Origin: an uncultured Clostridia bacterium | GTDB taxonomy: Bacteria > Bacillota > Clostridia > TANB77 > CAG-508 | Assembly: GCA_947626605.1 (NCBI GenBank) | Contig: CANQSV010000001.1 | Span: 107,018-171,017, forward strand | Length of the DNA: 64,000 nucleotides | Direction of reading: 5' to 3' | In this document: piece by piece, positions 1-9,231 of the stretch | How positions within the stretch are numbered: position 1 is the first letter of the stretch | Layout: every line of letters begins with the position of its first letter | Translations under genes and position numbers: made by a program | The notes under the pieces: generated by a model | What the model was told of the DNA's origin: nothing | What the model saw: the letters and a program-made list of their open reading frames with translations, nothing else | Databases searched by the model: none

Positions 1-188
1 TCCAAATCTGAATATAATGCATCATATTTATCTTTCCATTCTAAAACTTGATCTCTTAATTTATTTTCGGTTCTCTCTACTCCTACAATTTCAACAGCCG
101 CATTTATAGTATTTATTTGCCAAATTATCGCAAATGATAATAGAAAACACATTAGTCCTAAAGTTATTGCAATTTGTATTTTTTTCAT
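1..188 (-). CDS. DUF881 family protein (YlxW/YlxX-like), N-terminal part, runs off window start
   Basis: Minus frame from ATG at 188 reads MKKIQIAITLGLMCFLLSFAIIWQINTINAAVEIVGVERTENKLRDQVLEWKDKYDALYSDL; directly downstream of ftsQ as in Firmicute dcw clusters. Confidence 0.7.
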   Translation of the reverse strand, partial: MKKIQIAITLGLMCFLLSFAIIWQINTINAAVEIVGVERTENKLRDQVLEWKDKYDALYSDL

Positions 189-205
189 AAATACTCCTTT
201 CATAT

Positions 206-1201
206 CTATTCGCTTCTCGAATCTTTATTAGTTTTATTCTTATCTTTCTCTTTATCTTCTTTTTTTTCTACTTTTTTCTTTTCTGGAGAAAAATATACAG
301 GTTGTGTATTTAAATCTCTATCAGCATGAATATCTCCTTTTTTTCCTTTTGTATTCTCTATTGTAGCCTTAATCCAATCAAATTTATTAATTAGATTATC
401 TGCCTCTCCTATATATACATTCTTTTTTTCACTCTCTAATACTAGTTTATAATTTGATTTATTTGAAATGTCTATTTCTGTAATAAGTTCAGCTACATCT
501 GTTGTTTCTGCTACATGATATATTTCTAGAACATCATTCATTTTTTCCAAATCTTCTTCACATAATCTATTATTAACTTTTATATCTTCCATATTTGTTG
601 TTATTCCAGTTAGGATTGGAACTTTTATTTTATCTTTAGATATTTCTAGCATATATCCTTGATTATCTATATACATATATGAATTTGCTAATTTTATCAT
701 ATATGTAGCAACACGTTCTTCTACTTCAAATTTTAATTTGTTAGGTAGCATTCTTACTATCTTTACATTCTTTACATAAGCATTTTCTTTTATTTTTTCT
801 ATAATTTGCTTTTTATTTATTCTATATATGTTTTCCCCATATTTAACACCTGATAGACTTATATAAGTATCACTACTTAGTTTTATATTATTACTTACCT
901 GAATTTCTTCTATATTAAACATTGGAGAAATCATTAAAAAAGATATTATTCCAATTATTAAGCCCACAAAAACTATAAGTTTCAAAAAAGTTTTTAATAC
1001 TGATTTATTTTTTTTCTTCTTACCTCTCTGTTGAGACTCATTATAATTATTTTTATTTTGTCTTTTGCCAGCATTTGTATTTCTTTCAGTTCTTCTCTCT
1101 ACATCTTTTGTGATTCTTTCATCAGTATTATAGTTTTCTCTATTAACTTTATTTGTACTTTTCTTTTTTTGAGGTTGTCTTTTACTAGTTTTGTTTGGCA
1201 A
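206..1201 (-). CDS. ftsQ: Cell division protein FtsQ/DivIB (POTRA domain)
   Basis: Basic N-terminus, single TM, FNIEEIQVSNNIKLSSDTY / GENIYRINKKQI / VKIVRMLPNKLKFEVEER POTRA signature; TTG start. Confidence 0.85.
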   Translation of the reverse strand: MPNKTSKRQPQKKKSTNKVNRENYNTDERITKDVERRTERNTNAGKRQNKNNYNESQQRGKKKKNKSVLKTFLKLIVFVGLIIGIISFLMISPMFNIEEIQVSNNIKLSSDTYISLSGVKYGENIYRINKKQIIEKIKENAYVKNVKIVRMLPNKLKFEVEERVATYMIKLANSYMYIDNQGYMLEISKDKIKVPILTGITTNMEDIKVNNRLCEEDLEKMNDVLEIYHVAETTDVAELITEIDISNKSNYKLVLESEKKNVYIGEADNLINKFDWIKATIENTKGKKGDIHADRDLNTQPVYFSPEKKKVEKKEDKEKDKNKTNKDSRSE

Positions 1202-1435
1202 AATTCATCACCCCATAAACTGAATTTTTACATAGCCAATTATACACCATTAAGTTTTAATTGTACAACTTTTTTTCAAAAAAACAGAACTAAAATTTTC
1301 TTGCAATAACTTATCTAGAAAATCTCAGTTCCGCTCCCCACTCATCATTCCCTATTAATCATTTCTCTTTCTCAATTTTTCATTCATCATTCACCATTAA
1401 TCATTAATTATTCATCATTCATTATTCACTATTAA

Positions 1436-2689
1436 CTATTCATTATATACCTGAATCCTTCCCCCCAAGCTTCTAATTTTATTATCCAAATTATCATATC
1501 CCCTTAAAATATATTCTATATTATCAACCTTAGTTTTGCCATTTGCATACATTCCCGCAATTACTAATGAAATTCCTCCTCTTAAATCTTTTGCTCTAAC
1601 ATTAGCTGAATTTAATTTTCTTACACCTTTAATAATTGCTGTTCTTCCCTCTATAGTATATTTTGCTCCCATTCTTGAAAGCTCATCTAAATATTTAAAT
1701 CTGTTCTCAAAGATATTTTCTATAACTATTGATGTACCTTTTGCCACTGTCATTATTGTTCCAAATATTGATTGCATATCGGTTGGAAAACCTGGATATG
1801 GCATAGTTTTAATATCAACCGCTCTCAACCTCTTTGGAGCTTTCAATTCAATACCATTATGTATTATATTTAATTTACACCCTGCATCCTCTAACTTCTG
1901 TATTACTGGCTCTATATGCTCTGAAATAACATTGTTTAATTTTACTTCTCCACCATTTATAGCCGTCATGCACAAAAAAGTACCTGCTTCGATTCTATCT
2001 GGAATAATATTGTAACTAACATCTTTTAATTTTTTCACTCCATTTATAACAATCACATTGCTTCCAGCACCGGCTATTTTTGCTCCCATTCTATTTAAAA
2101 AATTCTGCAAATCAACAATTTCTGGCTCCATAGCTGCATTAATAATAGTAGTTTCTCCTTCTGCTAATACAGATGATAAAATAATATTTTCAGTAGCACC
2201 AACGCTTGGAAAATCCAATCTTATTTTACTTCCATTAATATTATCAGCTGAACATTCAATTCTTCCAGAATCTTCGTTTATATTTATTCCTAATTCTTTA
2301 AAAGCTTTCAAATGTAAATCAATAGGCCTAGAACCAATATCACATCCACCTGGGCATGAAAAACATGCTTTTCTATTTTTTCCTATCAAAGCTCCTGCAA
2401 TAATTACTGAAGATCTCATCTCTCTCATCAAATCTTCTGGTATATCACAACTATTAAGCTTACTAGAATCTATTATGTATTTGTTTTTATCTTTTTTTAC
2501 CTTACACCCTAACTCTTCCAAAATGCGAAACATCATTTTTGTATCATGTATATTAGGAACATTATACAGTTTAGAAATACCGCCATTCAAAATAGTTCCC
2601 GCAATTATAGGAAGAGCTGAATTTTTAGCACCAGAAATATCTACTTCACCTTCTAGCTTTCTTCCCCCTTCTATTATATAACTTGCCAT
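1436..2689 (-). CDS. murA: UDP-N-acetylglucosamine 1-carboxyvinyltransferase
   Basis: Full-length MurA: GGRKLEGEVDISGAKNSALPIIAG, PGGCDIGSRPIDLHLKAF, PYPGFPTDMQ. Confidence 0.95.
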   Translation of the reverse strand: MASYIIEGGRKLEGEVDISGAKNSALPIIAGTILNGGISKLYNVPNIHDTKMMFRILEELGCKVKKDKNKYIIDSSKLNSCDIPEDLMREMRSSVIIAGALIGKNRKACFSCPGGCDIGSRPIDLHLKAFKELGININEDSGRIECSADNINGSKIRLDFPSVGATENIILSSVLAEGETTIINAAMEPEIVDLQNFLNRMGAKIAGAGSNVIVINGVKKLKDVSYNIIPDRIEAGTFLCMTAINGGEVKLNNVISEHIEPVIQKLEDAGCKLNIIHNGIELKAPKRLRAVDIKTMPYPGFPTDMQSIFGTIMTVAKGTSIVIENIFENRFKYLDELSRMGAKYTIEGRTAIIKGVRKLNSANVRAKDLRGGISLVIAGMYANGKTKVDNIEYILRGYDNLDNKIRSLGGRIQVYNE

Positions 2690-2757
2690 AAAAAAACCTC
2701 CTACTTTATTTGCTATATATTATGCAAACTAAGTAGGTGGTGTGTTAATTTGAGTGT

Positions 2758-4461
2758 TTATTTTACAAATTCTTCTCTTTTCATTTTTATTGTTGTTGGT
2801 CTTCCATGTGGACAAGTGTATGGGTTTTGCAATTTTAATAAATTTTGTATTAGTATATCTACTTCTTCTCTTTTTAAATCCATATTAGCTTTTACTGCTG
2901 CTTTACATGCTACAGTTGCAATAAATCTGTCTTCTATATCTTTTATTTGACTTCTTGAATCATTCAACATTTCATCAAGTATATCTAAAAACATATCTTT
3001 TCTATTAGTTTTTTCTCTATATTCTATATCTGGTACACCATTTATTTTGATAGTGTTCTCTCCAAAAAATTCTATATCATAACCAATCTTTTTTAGTAAT
3101 TCTTCATTATTTTTTATAAATTCAATTTCTCTATGTGTTAAATTAATAACTTCAGGAACAAGCATCATTTGGCTATTACTTTGATTATTCTTTTTATAGT
3201 TGTCCTTTATCTGCTCATATAAAACTCTTTCATGTGCTGCATGTTGATCTATTAAATATATTTCATTTTCTACCTGTATTATAATATATGTTTTGAAAGC
3301 AATTCCTATATATGTATATTTTACTTCTCTTTTATTTTCTCTTTTTATTAAATCTTTTTCTTCTTGATTATTTTCTAAACTCTCATTTTGATTTGTATGA
3401 TTGTTTGCAAAATTATATTCATTTAAAATATAATTTTCTTTTTCTTTAGATATTTCTTCGTTTCCTAGAAATTTTTCATTTAGAATTGAATTTTTTATTG
3501 CACTATATACTACTCTATGTAATTCTTCTTCATTTTTAAATCTAACTTCCATTTTAGTTGGATGAACATTTACATCATAATAATTTGCTGGCATTTCAAT
3601 ATTAAGTATGAAAAAACCATACATACCAATTCCTGTGCTTCCTTTAAAGGCCTGATCTGCACTGTTTGTTATTATTGCATTTTTTATATTTCTTTTATTT
3701 AAGAATACTATTTGATTTTTTCTACTATCTTTAGCAATTCGCGTATTACCAATAACTCCTGTTATTCTTATATTTTCTTCTTTATAATCAACATCAATTA
3801 TATTATCTGCTATTTCTTTTCCATACAACGTATATATAATGTCTTTTATGTTTCCATTTCCATTTGATTGAAATATATTTTTTCCATCATTTATTAGTTT
3901 AAAAGAAATACTTGGATTTGCTAGTGCTACCTTTTGTATCCATTCTTTTATGTATCTAAATTCTGTTGCATCTTGCTTTAAAAATTTATATCTAACAGGT
4001 GTGTTAAAGAATAAATTTTCTACAGTTATAGTGGTTCCTGTTTTAGCTCCAACCTCTTCTCTACTTAAAATATCTCCTGCTTCTGCCTCTATTTTTATTC
4101 CAAAATCTTGATTTGCAGTTTTTGATATCATTGTTAATTTTGATATTGCTACAATACTTGCTAAAGCTTCTCCTCTAAAACCCATTGAGTATATTTTTTC
4201 TAGATCTTCTACCTGTTTTATTTTACTTGTAGCATGTCTCTCTAAAGAAATAAACATTTCGTCAGCTTCTATTCCTTTTCCGTTATCTACGACTTTTATT
4301 AAAGACTTTCCACCTTTTTTTATTTCAACTATTATATTAGTAGCTCCAGCATCTATTGAATTCTCTACTAACTCTTTAACAACATTAGCTGGTCTTTCAA
4401 TTACCTCACCAGCCGCCATTTTATTAATTGTTAAATCATCTAAGATGACAATATTCCCCAT
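2758..4461 (-). CDS. mutL: DNA mismatch repair protein MutL
   Basis: GHKL motifs: IAAGEV-like MAAGEVIERPANVVKELVENSIDAGA, VVDNGKGI, GFRGEALASI; C-terminal DQHAAHER. Confidence 0.95.
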   Translation of the reverse strand: MGNIVILDDLTINKMAAGEVIERPANVVKELVENSIDAGATNIIVEIKKGGKSLIKVVDNGKGIEADEMFISLERHATSKIKQVEDLEKIYSMGFRGEALASIVAISKLTMISKTANQDFGIKIEAEAGDILSREEVGAKTGTTITVENLFFNTPVRYKFLKQDATEFRYIKEWIQKVALANPSISFKLINDGKNIFQSNGNGNIKDIIYTLYGKEIADNIIDVDYKEENIRITGVIGNTRIAKDSRKNQIVFLNKRNIKNAIITNSADQAFKGSTGIGMYGFFILNIEMPANYYDVNVHPTKMEVRFKNEEELHRVVYSAIKNSILNEKFLGNEEISKEKENYILNEYNFANNHTNQNESLENNQEEKDLIKRENKREVKYTYIGIAFKTYIIIQVENEIYLIDQHAAHERVLYEQIKDNYKKNNQSNSQMMLVPEVINLTHREIEFIKNNEELLKKIGYDIEFFGENTIKINGVPDIEYREKTNRKDMFLDILDEMLNDSRSQIKDIEDRFIATVACKAAVKANMDLKREEVDILIQNLLKLQNPYTCPHGRPTTIKMKREEFVK

Positions 4462-4476
4462 TATTATTCCCTTTCA

Positions 4477-4501
4477 TGTTATTTTTGGTAATTATATCAT
4501 T
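4477..4501. repeat. 25-bp perfect direct repeat, left copy, flanking MNT-HEPN cassette
   Basis: TGTTATTTTTGGTAATTATATCATT; identical copy at 5274-5298. Confidence 0.9.
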
Positions 4502-4514
4502 TATTATATATATA

Positions 4515-4892
4515 TTATTCTACTAATATTAAAAGCTCTTCTGCTGTTTTTATTTGTTGCTCTGTTTCTTCAGGTTTTACAATAAATTCATCATCATAAT
4601 CAGAATCTTCCCTTACTGTAGTTGCTTCTGCAATTTTATGCCCCATTTTTTTAGGAAAAATCTCTGTATTTACATAGTTTTTATTAAAATAAGCAATTAC
4701 ATCTTTATGTCTTTTAAAATCTATTGGCTCTAATGCTAAAATTGCCTTTATACTATGGAAAATAGAATAATATGCCCTATTATTCGCTGATTTATAGAAT
4801 TTTGCTTTATAAAGCATTTTACTTGCTTCTAAATCTTCTTTAGCTTGTTCTATTCTATGTTTTGACAATTCTTTTGATATTTTAGGACTCAC
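4515..4892 (-). CDS. HEPN domain protein (paired with MNT nucleotidyltransferase)
   Basis: RIEQAKEDLEASKMLY...SANNRAYYSIFHSIKAIL, typical HEPN helices; overlaps the MNT ORF by 11 nt. Confidence 0.85.
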   Translation of the reverse strand: MSPKISKELSKHRIEQAKEDLEASKMLYKAKFYKSANNRAYYSIFHSIKAILALEPIDFKRHKDVIAYFNKNYVNTEIFPKKMGHKIAEATTVREDSDYDDEFIVKPEETEQQIKTAEELLILVE

Positions 4893-5244
4893 TTAGTACC
4901 ACTCCTTCTCTTTGAACATTCATATAAAATGGTAATGCCTCTAACCAATAATTAAATTTATCTATATTTTTTAATAATGGAGATATACTCGTTTCAAAAT
5001 TATTATTACACTCTACATCATAAGCCAAATGTGCAATTTCACTCCTATATTTTACTATTTCATCATCCATTAAATCTGTTAAAATCATTATATCAATATC
5101 TGAACTTTTGTTGAAATCTCCTCTTGCATATGAACCATATAATATTATTTTTTTTACTCTTTTATCTAAAATTTGATTAACTCCAGTTATAAATTCATTA
5201 ATAATATTGTTTATGTTCTCTGGTATATTTTCCATTATTTTCAC
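4882..5244 (-). CDS. MNT-type nucleotidyltransferase
   Basis: LYGSYARGDFNKSSDIDIMIL = GS-x-DxD NTase motif. Confidence 0.85.
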   Translation of the reverse strand: MKIMENIPENINNIINEFITGVNQILDKRVKKIILYGSYARGDFNKSSDIDIMILTDLMDDEIVKYRSEIAHLAYDVECNNNFETSISPLLKNIDKFNYWLEALPFYMNVQREGVVLSES

Positions 5245-5273
5245 ACTCCCCTCTTGATTTATGATACATATAT

Positions 5274-5298
5274 TGTTATTTTTGGTAATTATATCATT
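5274..5298. repeat. 25-bp perfect direct repeat, right copy, flanking MNT-HEPN cassette
   Basis: TGTTATTTTTGGTAATTATATCATT; identical to 4477-4501. Confidence 0.9.
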
Positions 5299-5337
5299 AT
5301 TCCTATTTTTTTTGCAAACCTTTTATTTTTTTAATTT

Positions 5338-6114
5338 TTATCCAAAAGCTATATCTAATATCATCATAATAACAAAACCTATTGCAACACCTATTGTTCC
5401 AAGATTTGAATGTTCTCCCTCCTGTAAAGATGGGATTAGTTCTTCTACTACAACATAGATCATGGCTCCTGCCGCTAAAGCCAATAAATATGGTAATATC
5501 GGAACAACTAAACTTGTGAGTAATATTGTGATAACTGCTGCTATTGGTTCCACAATTCCAGATAGAACTCCATATATAAAAGCCTTTGTCTTTGAAGTTC
5601 CTTCACTTTTTAATGGCAATGAAATGATTGCACCCTCTGGAAAATTTTGAATTGCAATACCAATAGCTAACACTAAAGCACCTGCAATTGTTATTCCTGT
5701 ATTTCCTATAATAGAACCTGCTAAAGTTACTCCTAAAGCCATTCCCTCTGGAATATTATGCAAAGTTACTGCCAAAACCATCATTGTTGTCTTTTTCAAT
5801 TTTGCTTTGATTCCTTCGGGTTTATCACCTTTTATATGTAAGTGAGGAATTAAACTATCTAAAGTTAATAAAAAAACAATTCCTAGTAAAAATCCTATAC
5901 TTGCAGGTAACCAAGCAATTATTTTTTGTTCTTCTGCCATATCAATTGAAGGTAGCATAAGTGACCATATTGAAGCTGCAATCATTACACCAGAAGCAAA
6001 CCCTAATAATAACTTTTCTATCTTCACGTTTATTTTATCTTTCATAAAAAATACCATTCCAGAACCTATGGCTGTTCCTAAAAATGGTATTAGTAGTATT
6101 ATTAAAACTTGCAT
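5338..6114 (-). CDS. ZIP family metal (zinc) transporter
   Basis: HNIPEGMALGV and NFPEGAIISLPL metal-binding TM motifs; multi-pass. Confidence 0.9.
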   Translation of the reverse strand: MQVLIILLIPFLGTAIGSGMVFFMKDKINVKIEKLLLGFASGVMIAASIWSLMLPSIDMAEEQKIIAWLPASIGFLLGIVFLLTLDSLIPHLHIKGDKPEGIKAKLKKTTMMVLAVTLHNIPEGMALGVTLAGSIIGNTGITIAGALVLAIGIAIQNFPEGAIISLPLKSEGTSKTKAFIYGVLSGIVEPIAAVITILLTSLVVPILPYLLALAAGAMIYVVVEELIPSLQEGEHSNLGTIGVAIGFVIMMILDIAFG

Positions 6115-6137
6115 TGCTTCACCTCTATTTTTTTATA

Positions 6138-6569
6138 TTATCTTTTATTTAATATATCTTCAATTGTATGCCATGCTAAAAGAGCACATTTTACTCTAGC
6201 TGGCATATGAGATACGTTTCTAAAAGCAATAGCATCTTCTAATTTTTTCAAATTTTCTTCATCTGTTTCTTCTCTTTTTATCATATCAATAAAAGTTTTT
6301 ATAATCTCTTTTGCTTCCTCTATTGTTTTTCCTTTTAATGTATCTATCATTATAGAGGTAGATGCCTGTGATATAGCACAACCGTGTCCTGAAAAAGCCA
6401 TATCTTTAATAACATTTCCATCTAATTTAATTTCTAATGTTATTTCATCTCCACAATTAGGATTGTGCCCTATTTCAGAATAATCTGGATTTTCTAATTT
6501 CTTTTTATTATATGAATTCATGCTATGCTCCATAATAAGCTCATTATAAACATCATTTAATTCATCCAT
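6138..6569 (-). CDS. sufU: SufU-type Fe-S assembly protein
   Basis: NPNCGDEITL, GHGCAISQASTSIMID, RVKCALLAWHT cysteine motifs. Confidence 0.93.
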   Translation of the reverse strand: MDELNDVYNELIMEHSMNSYNKKKLENPDYSEIGHNPNCGDEITLEIKLDGNVIKDMAFSGHGCAISQASTSIMIDTLKGKTIEEAKEIIKTFIDMIKREETDEENLKKLEDAIAFRNVSHMPARVKCALLAWHTIEDILNKR

Positions 6570-6609
6570 ATTGTTTTAATTAGCATTAATATAGCTAATA
6601 TCTCCTTTC

Positions 6610-7833
6610 CTATTTTTTTATATATTTTTCAAACATACTATATGCTTTTTTCAAACCTTTAACCAATCTATCAACATCATCTTTTGTATTATAAATATAG
6701 AAACTAGCTCTACATGTAGAATCTATTCCTAAGAATCTCATCAAAGGCTGTGCACAATGATTGCCAGAACGAACACAAACACCTTCTCCATCTAATATAC
6801 TTGCAACATCATGTGGATGTACTCCTTTTATATTAAAAGAAATAACACTAGAATGATTTTCTTTATTTTTAGTTAAATACAAATCTAAATAATCTAATTT
6901 TGATAATTCTTCTACTGCATAAGAAACTACTTCTTTCTCAATTTTTTGAATATTGTCATAACCGATTTTTTCTATATAATCCATTGCTGCACCTAAACCT
7001 ATTACACCTTCTACATTTTGAGTACCCGCTTCAAATTTATTAGGAAGAGGTGCAAAAGTAGTATCCTGTTCATAAACATATTCTATCATATCTCCTCCCA
7101 TTAAGAAAGGACTCATACTATTTAAAATTTCTTTTTTACCATATAATACACCTATTCCTAGAGGAGCTAGCATTTTATGTCCTGAGAAAATTAGGAAATC
7201 AGCATCTAAAGCTTGTACATCAATTCTCATATGAGGAATACTTTGAGATGCATCTACAATAACTACTGCACCTTTCTTATGTGCATAATCAATTATTTTC
7301 TTCACATTATTAATAGTTCCCAAAGCATTAGAAACATGCGTAATTCCAACAATCTTAGTTTTATCTGTAATTTTATTCTCTATTTCTTCATCATCAATTT
7401 CAAAATTTTCATTTATATACATATAGCTCAATTTACTTCCAGTAGCCTTTGTTACATTTTGCCATGGAACTAAATTAGAATGATGCTCCATTATAGAAAT
7501 TACAATCTCATCATCTTGTTTAACATTACTCATTCCATAAGAATATGCAATTAAATTTAAGCTCTCTGTTGCATTTTTAGAAAAAATAATCTCTTCTCTA
7601 CTTTTTGCATTTATAAACTTTGCAATTTTAGTTCTAACATTTTCATACTCTTCTGTTGCTTCAATACTCAAAGAATACGCCCCTCTATGAGGATTAGCAT
7701 TATATCTATTATAAAAATCCTCAATTGCATTTATTACTTGAAAAGGCTTTTGAGTAGTAGCCCCACTATCTAAATATGAAATTTTTCTATTTTCTAAAAT
7801 TGGAAAATCTTTTTTTATTTCTTCTGCGTTCAA
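6610..7833 (-). CDS. sufS: Cysteine desulfurase SufS
   Basis: PLP fold: YLDSGATTQKP, EHHSNLVPWQ, DFLIFSGHKMLAPLGIGVLYG, CVRSGNHCAQPL. Track start is 7875; a TTG at 7833 after GGAGGAG gives a more typical N-terminus (NAEEIKKDFPIL). Confidence 0.9.
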   Translation of the reverse strand: MNAEEIKKDFPILENRKISYLDSGATTQKPFQVINAIEDFYNRYNANPHRGAYSLSIEATEEYENVRTKIAKFINAKSREEIIFSKNATESLNLIAYSYGMSNVKQDDEIVISIMEHHSNLVPWQNVTKATGSKLSYMYINENFEIDDEEIENKITDKTKIVGITHVSNALGTINNVKKIIDYAHKKGAVVIVDASQSIPHMRIDVQALDADFLIFSGHKMLAPLGIGVLYGKKEILNSMSPFLMGGDMIEYVYEQDTTFAPLPNKFEAGTQNVEGVIGLGAAMDYIEKIGYDNIQKIEKEVVSYAVEELSKLDYLDLYLTKNKENHSSVISFNIKGVHPHDVASILDGEGVCVRSGNHCAQPLMRFLGIDSTCRASFYIYNTKDDVDRLVKGLKKAYSMFEKYIKK

Positions 7834-7893
7834 AACTCTCTCCTCCATCGTTTGTGCAATGCTTTCGCATTGCAATTAATAATTAACTTTTTT

Positions 7894-8009
7894 AACATCT
7901 CTACTGTTCTTGTATGCACGGGTCGTCGGTGCTGAGGCTGTTAAGGCTCTGCCTGTTGTAGGGGCTGGCGTCCTCGACAGCCCGTAAAAATATTAACCGT
8001 AGAGATGTT
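7894..8009. repeat. Palindromic intergenic repeat, family B copy 1
   Basis: Outer inverted repeat AACATCTCTAC/GTAGAGATGTT; inner CGGGTCGTCGGTGCTGAGGCTGTTAAGGCTCTGCCTGTTGTAGGGGCTGGCGTCCTCGACAGCCCG; related to 37621-37695 and 41806-41859. Confidence 0.75.
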
Positions 8010-8019
8010 TTTTCATACA

Positions 8020-8060
8020 AATATTATATTATTTTAAGCGAGCGAAAATAATATAATATT
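8020..8060. repeat. Minimal (core-less) family A palindrome, copy A4
   Basis: Perfect 16-bp inverted repeat AATATTATATTATTTT/AAAATAATATAATATT around AAGCGAGCG. Confidence 0.6.
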
Positions 8061-8083
8061 AAGGTTGGATGAATACACAAACA

Positions 8084-9148
8084 TTAATCCAAAATCTTAT
8101 CAATAGAATCTAAAATTTCATTTTTCAAATCCTCATTCTTAATATTATCTAATATTTTATTAAACTTAGCTCTTACCATAAGCTTCATTGCCTCTTTTAA
8201 TTCAAACCCTCTACTCATGATATAGAAAAGTTCTTTTTCTCCTACTTTTCCAGCTGAACTACTATGATTGCCTTCCACATCTTCTTCTGAACACAAAAGC
8301 ATTGGCAATGCTAAAGATTTAGCTGTATCTGACAACAACATGCAAGCTTCATTCTCATTACCTGTTGCTTTCTTACAACCTTTTTTAAAATCTATTGTAC
8401 CCTTAAAATGTTTTTTTGCATTATCCTTTAAAGCTCCCTGTACTTCAATATCTATATTAGATTTTTTTCCTCTTAACTCTCCTATATAATTCAAATCAAA
8501 TAATTGATTGTCCTTACCTAAATATATTGTACTTAACTTATTATCTGATAACTCTCCCTCTAAATCTGAAAAGTAATTTGTTATACTATTTTTTCCTCCA
8601 AAATCCACTATTGTATAGTTAACTTTTGACTCATCCTCAACCTTATTCTCTATACTCATAAAATTATTTGATGATTCATTCATTAAATTAGCTACAATGA
8701 TATTAACCTTAGAATTCTTCTTTGCTAATAATCTAATTACACCATTGTGAAAAGCTTGTATATTTTTCTCTGTTACATACTTTAGAATTACAGTTCCTTT
8801 TGCCTGTTCTTCAGCTACAATCTCAATATTATCAATTAAATCATTATTTTCTTTATCAAATTTAAAATCTATCTCTATCTCTTTATTCAATTTTTTATCA
8901 ATAACAATTTTAATTTTTTTATTAGCATTATTAGAAACTTGATTAGTAAAGAAATCTCCTAAGCCATATGTTAAATTTAATTTTGTATTTTGATTATCAA
9001 TTATTACTTTAGATTCATCACCATACACTTGCATATTATTAAAATTATTTATCTCTTGTGGTATTGATATATTTTCTAATTTAATATTATTAATATTAAA
9101 GTTTCTTGAAGTCCTTACAGGAGTTTCGTTTAATTTTAATAGTTCCAT
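8084..9148 (-). CDS. sufD: Fe-S assembly protein SufD
   Basis: SufBD family: ...FKGTIDFKKGCKKATGNENEACMLLSD...EDVEGNHSSSAGKVGEKELFYIMSRG; ATG at 9148 preceded by GAAAGGAT SD (track start 9196). Confidence 0.92.
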   Translation of the reverse strand: MELLKLNETPVRTSRNFNINNIKLENISIPQEINNFNNMQVYGDESKVIIDNQNTKLNLTYGLGDFFTNQVSNNANKKIKIVIDKKLNKEIEIDFKFDKENNDLIDNIEIVAEEQAKGTVILKYVTEKNIQAFHNGVIRLLAKKNSKVNIIVANLMNESSNNFMSIENKVEDESKVNYTIVDFGGKNSITNYFSDLEGELSDNKLSTIYLGKDNQLFDLNYIGELRGKKSNIDIEVQGALKDNAKKHFKGTIDFKKGCKKATGNENEACMLLSDTAKSLALPMLLCSEEDVEGNHSSSAGKVGEKELFYIMSRGFELKEAMKLMVRAKFNKILDNIKNEDLKNEILDSIDKILD

Positions 9149-9231
9149 TCTTATTATCCTTTCAATTAGATAAAAAATTGCCTTGCAATTTTTCACATTA
9201 ATTATTCATTATTCATTATTCATTACCTCTA

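Noticed and set aside
1370-1445. Tandem ATTCATT/CATTATTCA-like runs (also near 9190, 37035, 41885-41990, 62620) as possible CRISPR or iterons
   Set aside because: Imperfect, very short AT-rich units without spacers of constant length; low-complexity intergenic repeats.
1031-2681. Plus-strand ORFs antisense to ftsQ and murA (and similar antisense ORFs across the window)
   Set aside because: Mirror-image ORFs of strong minus-strand genes in AT-rich DNA; no SD or family signature.
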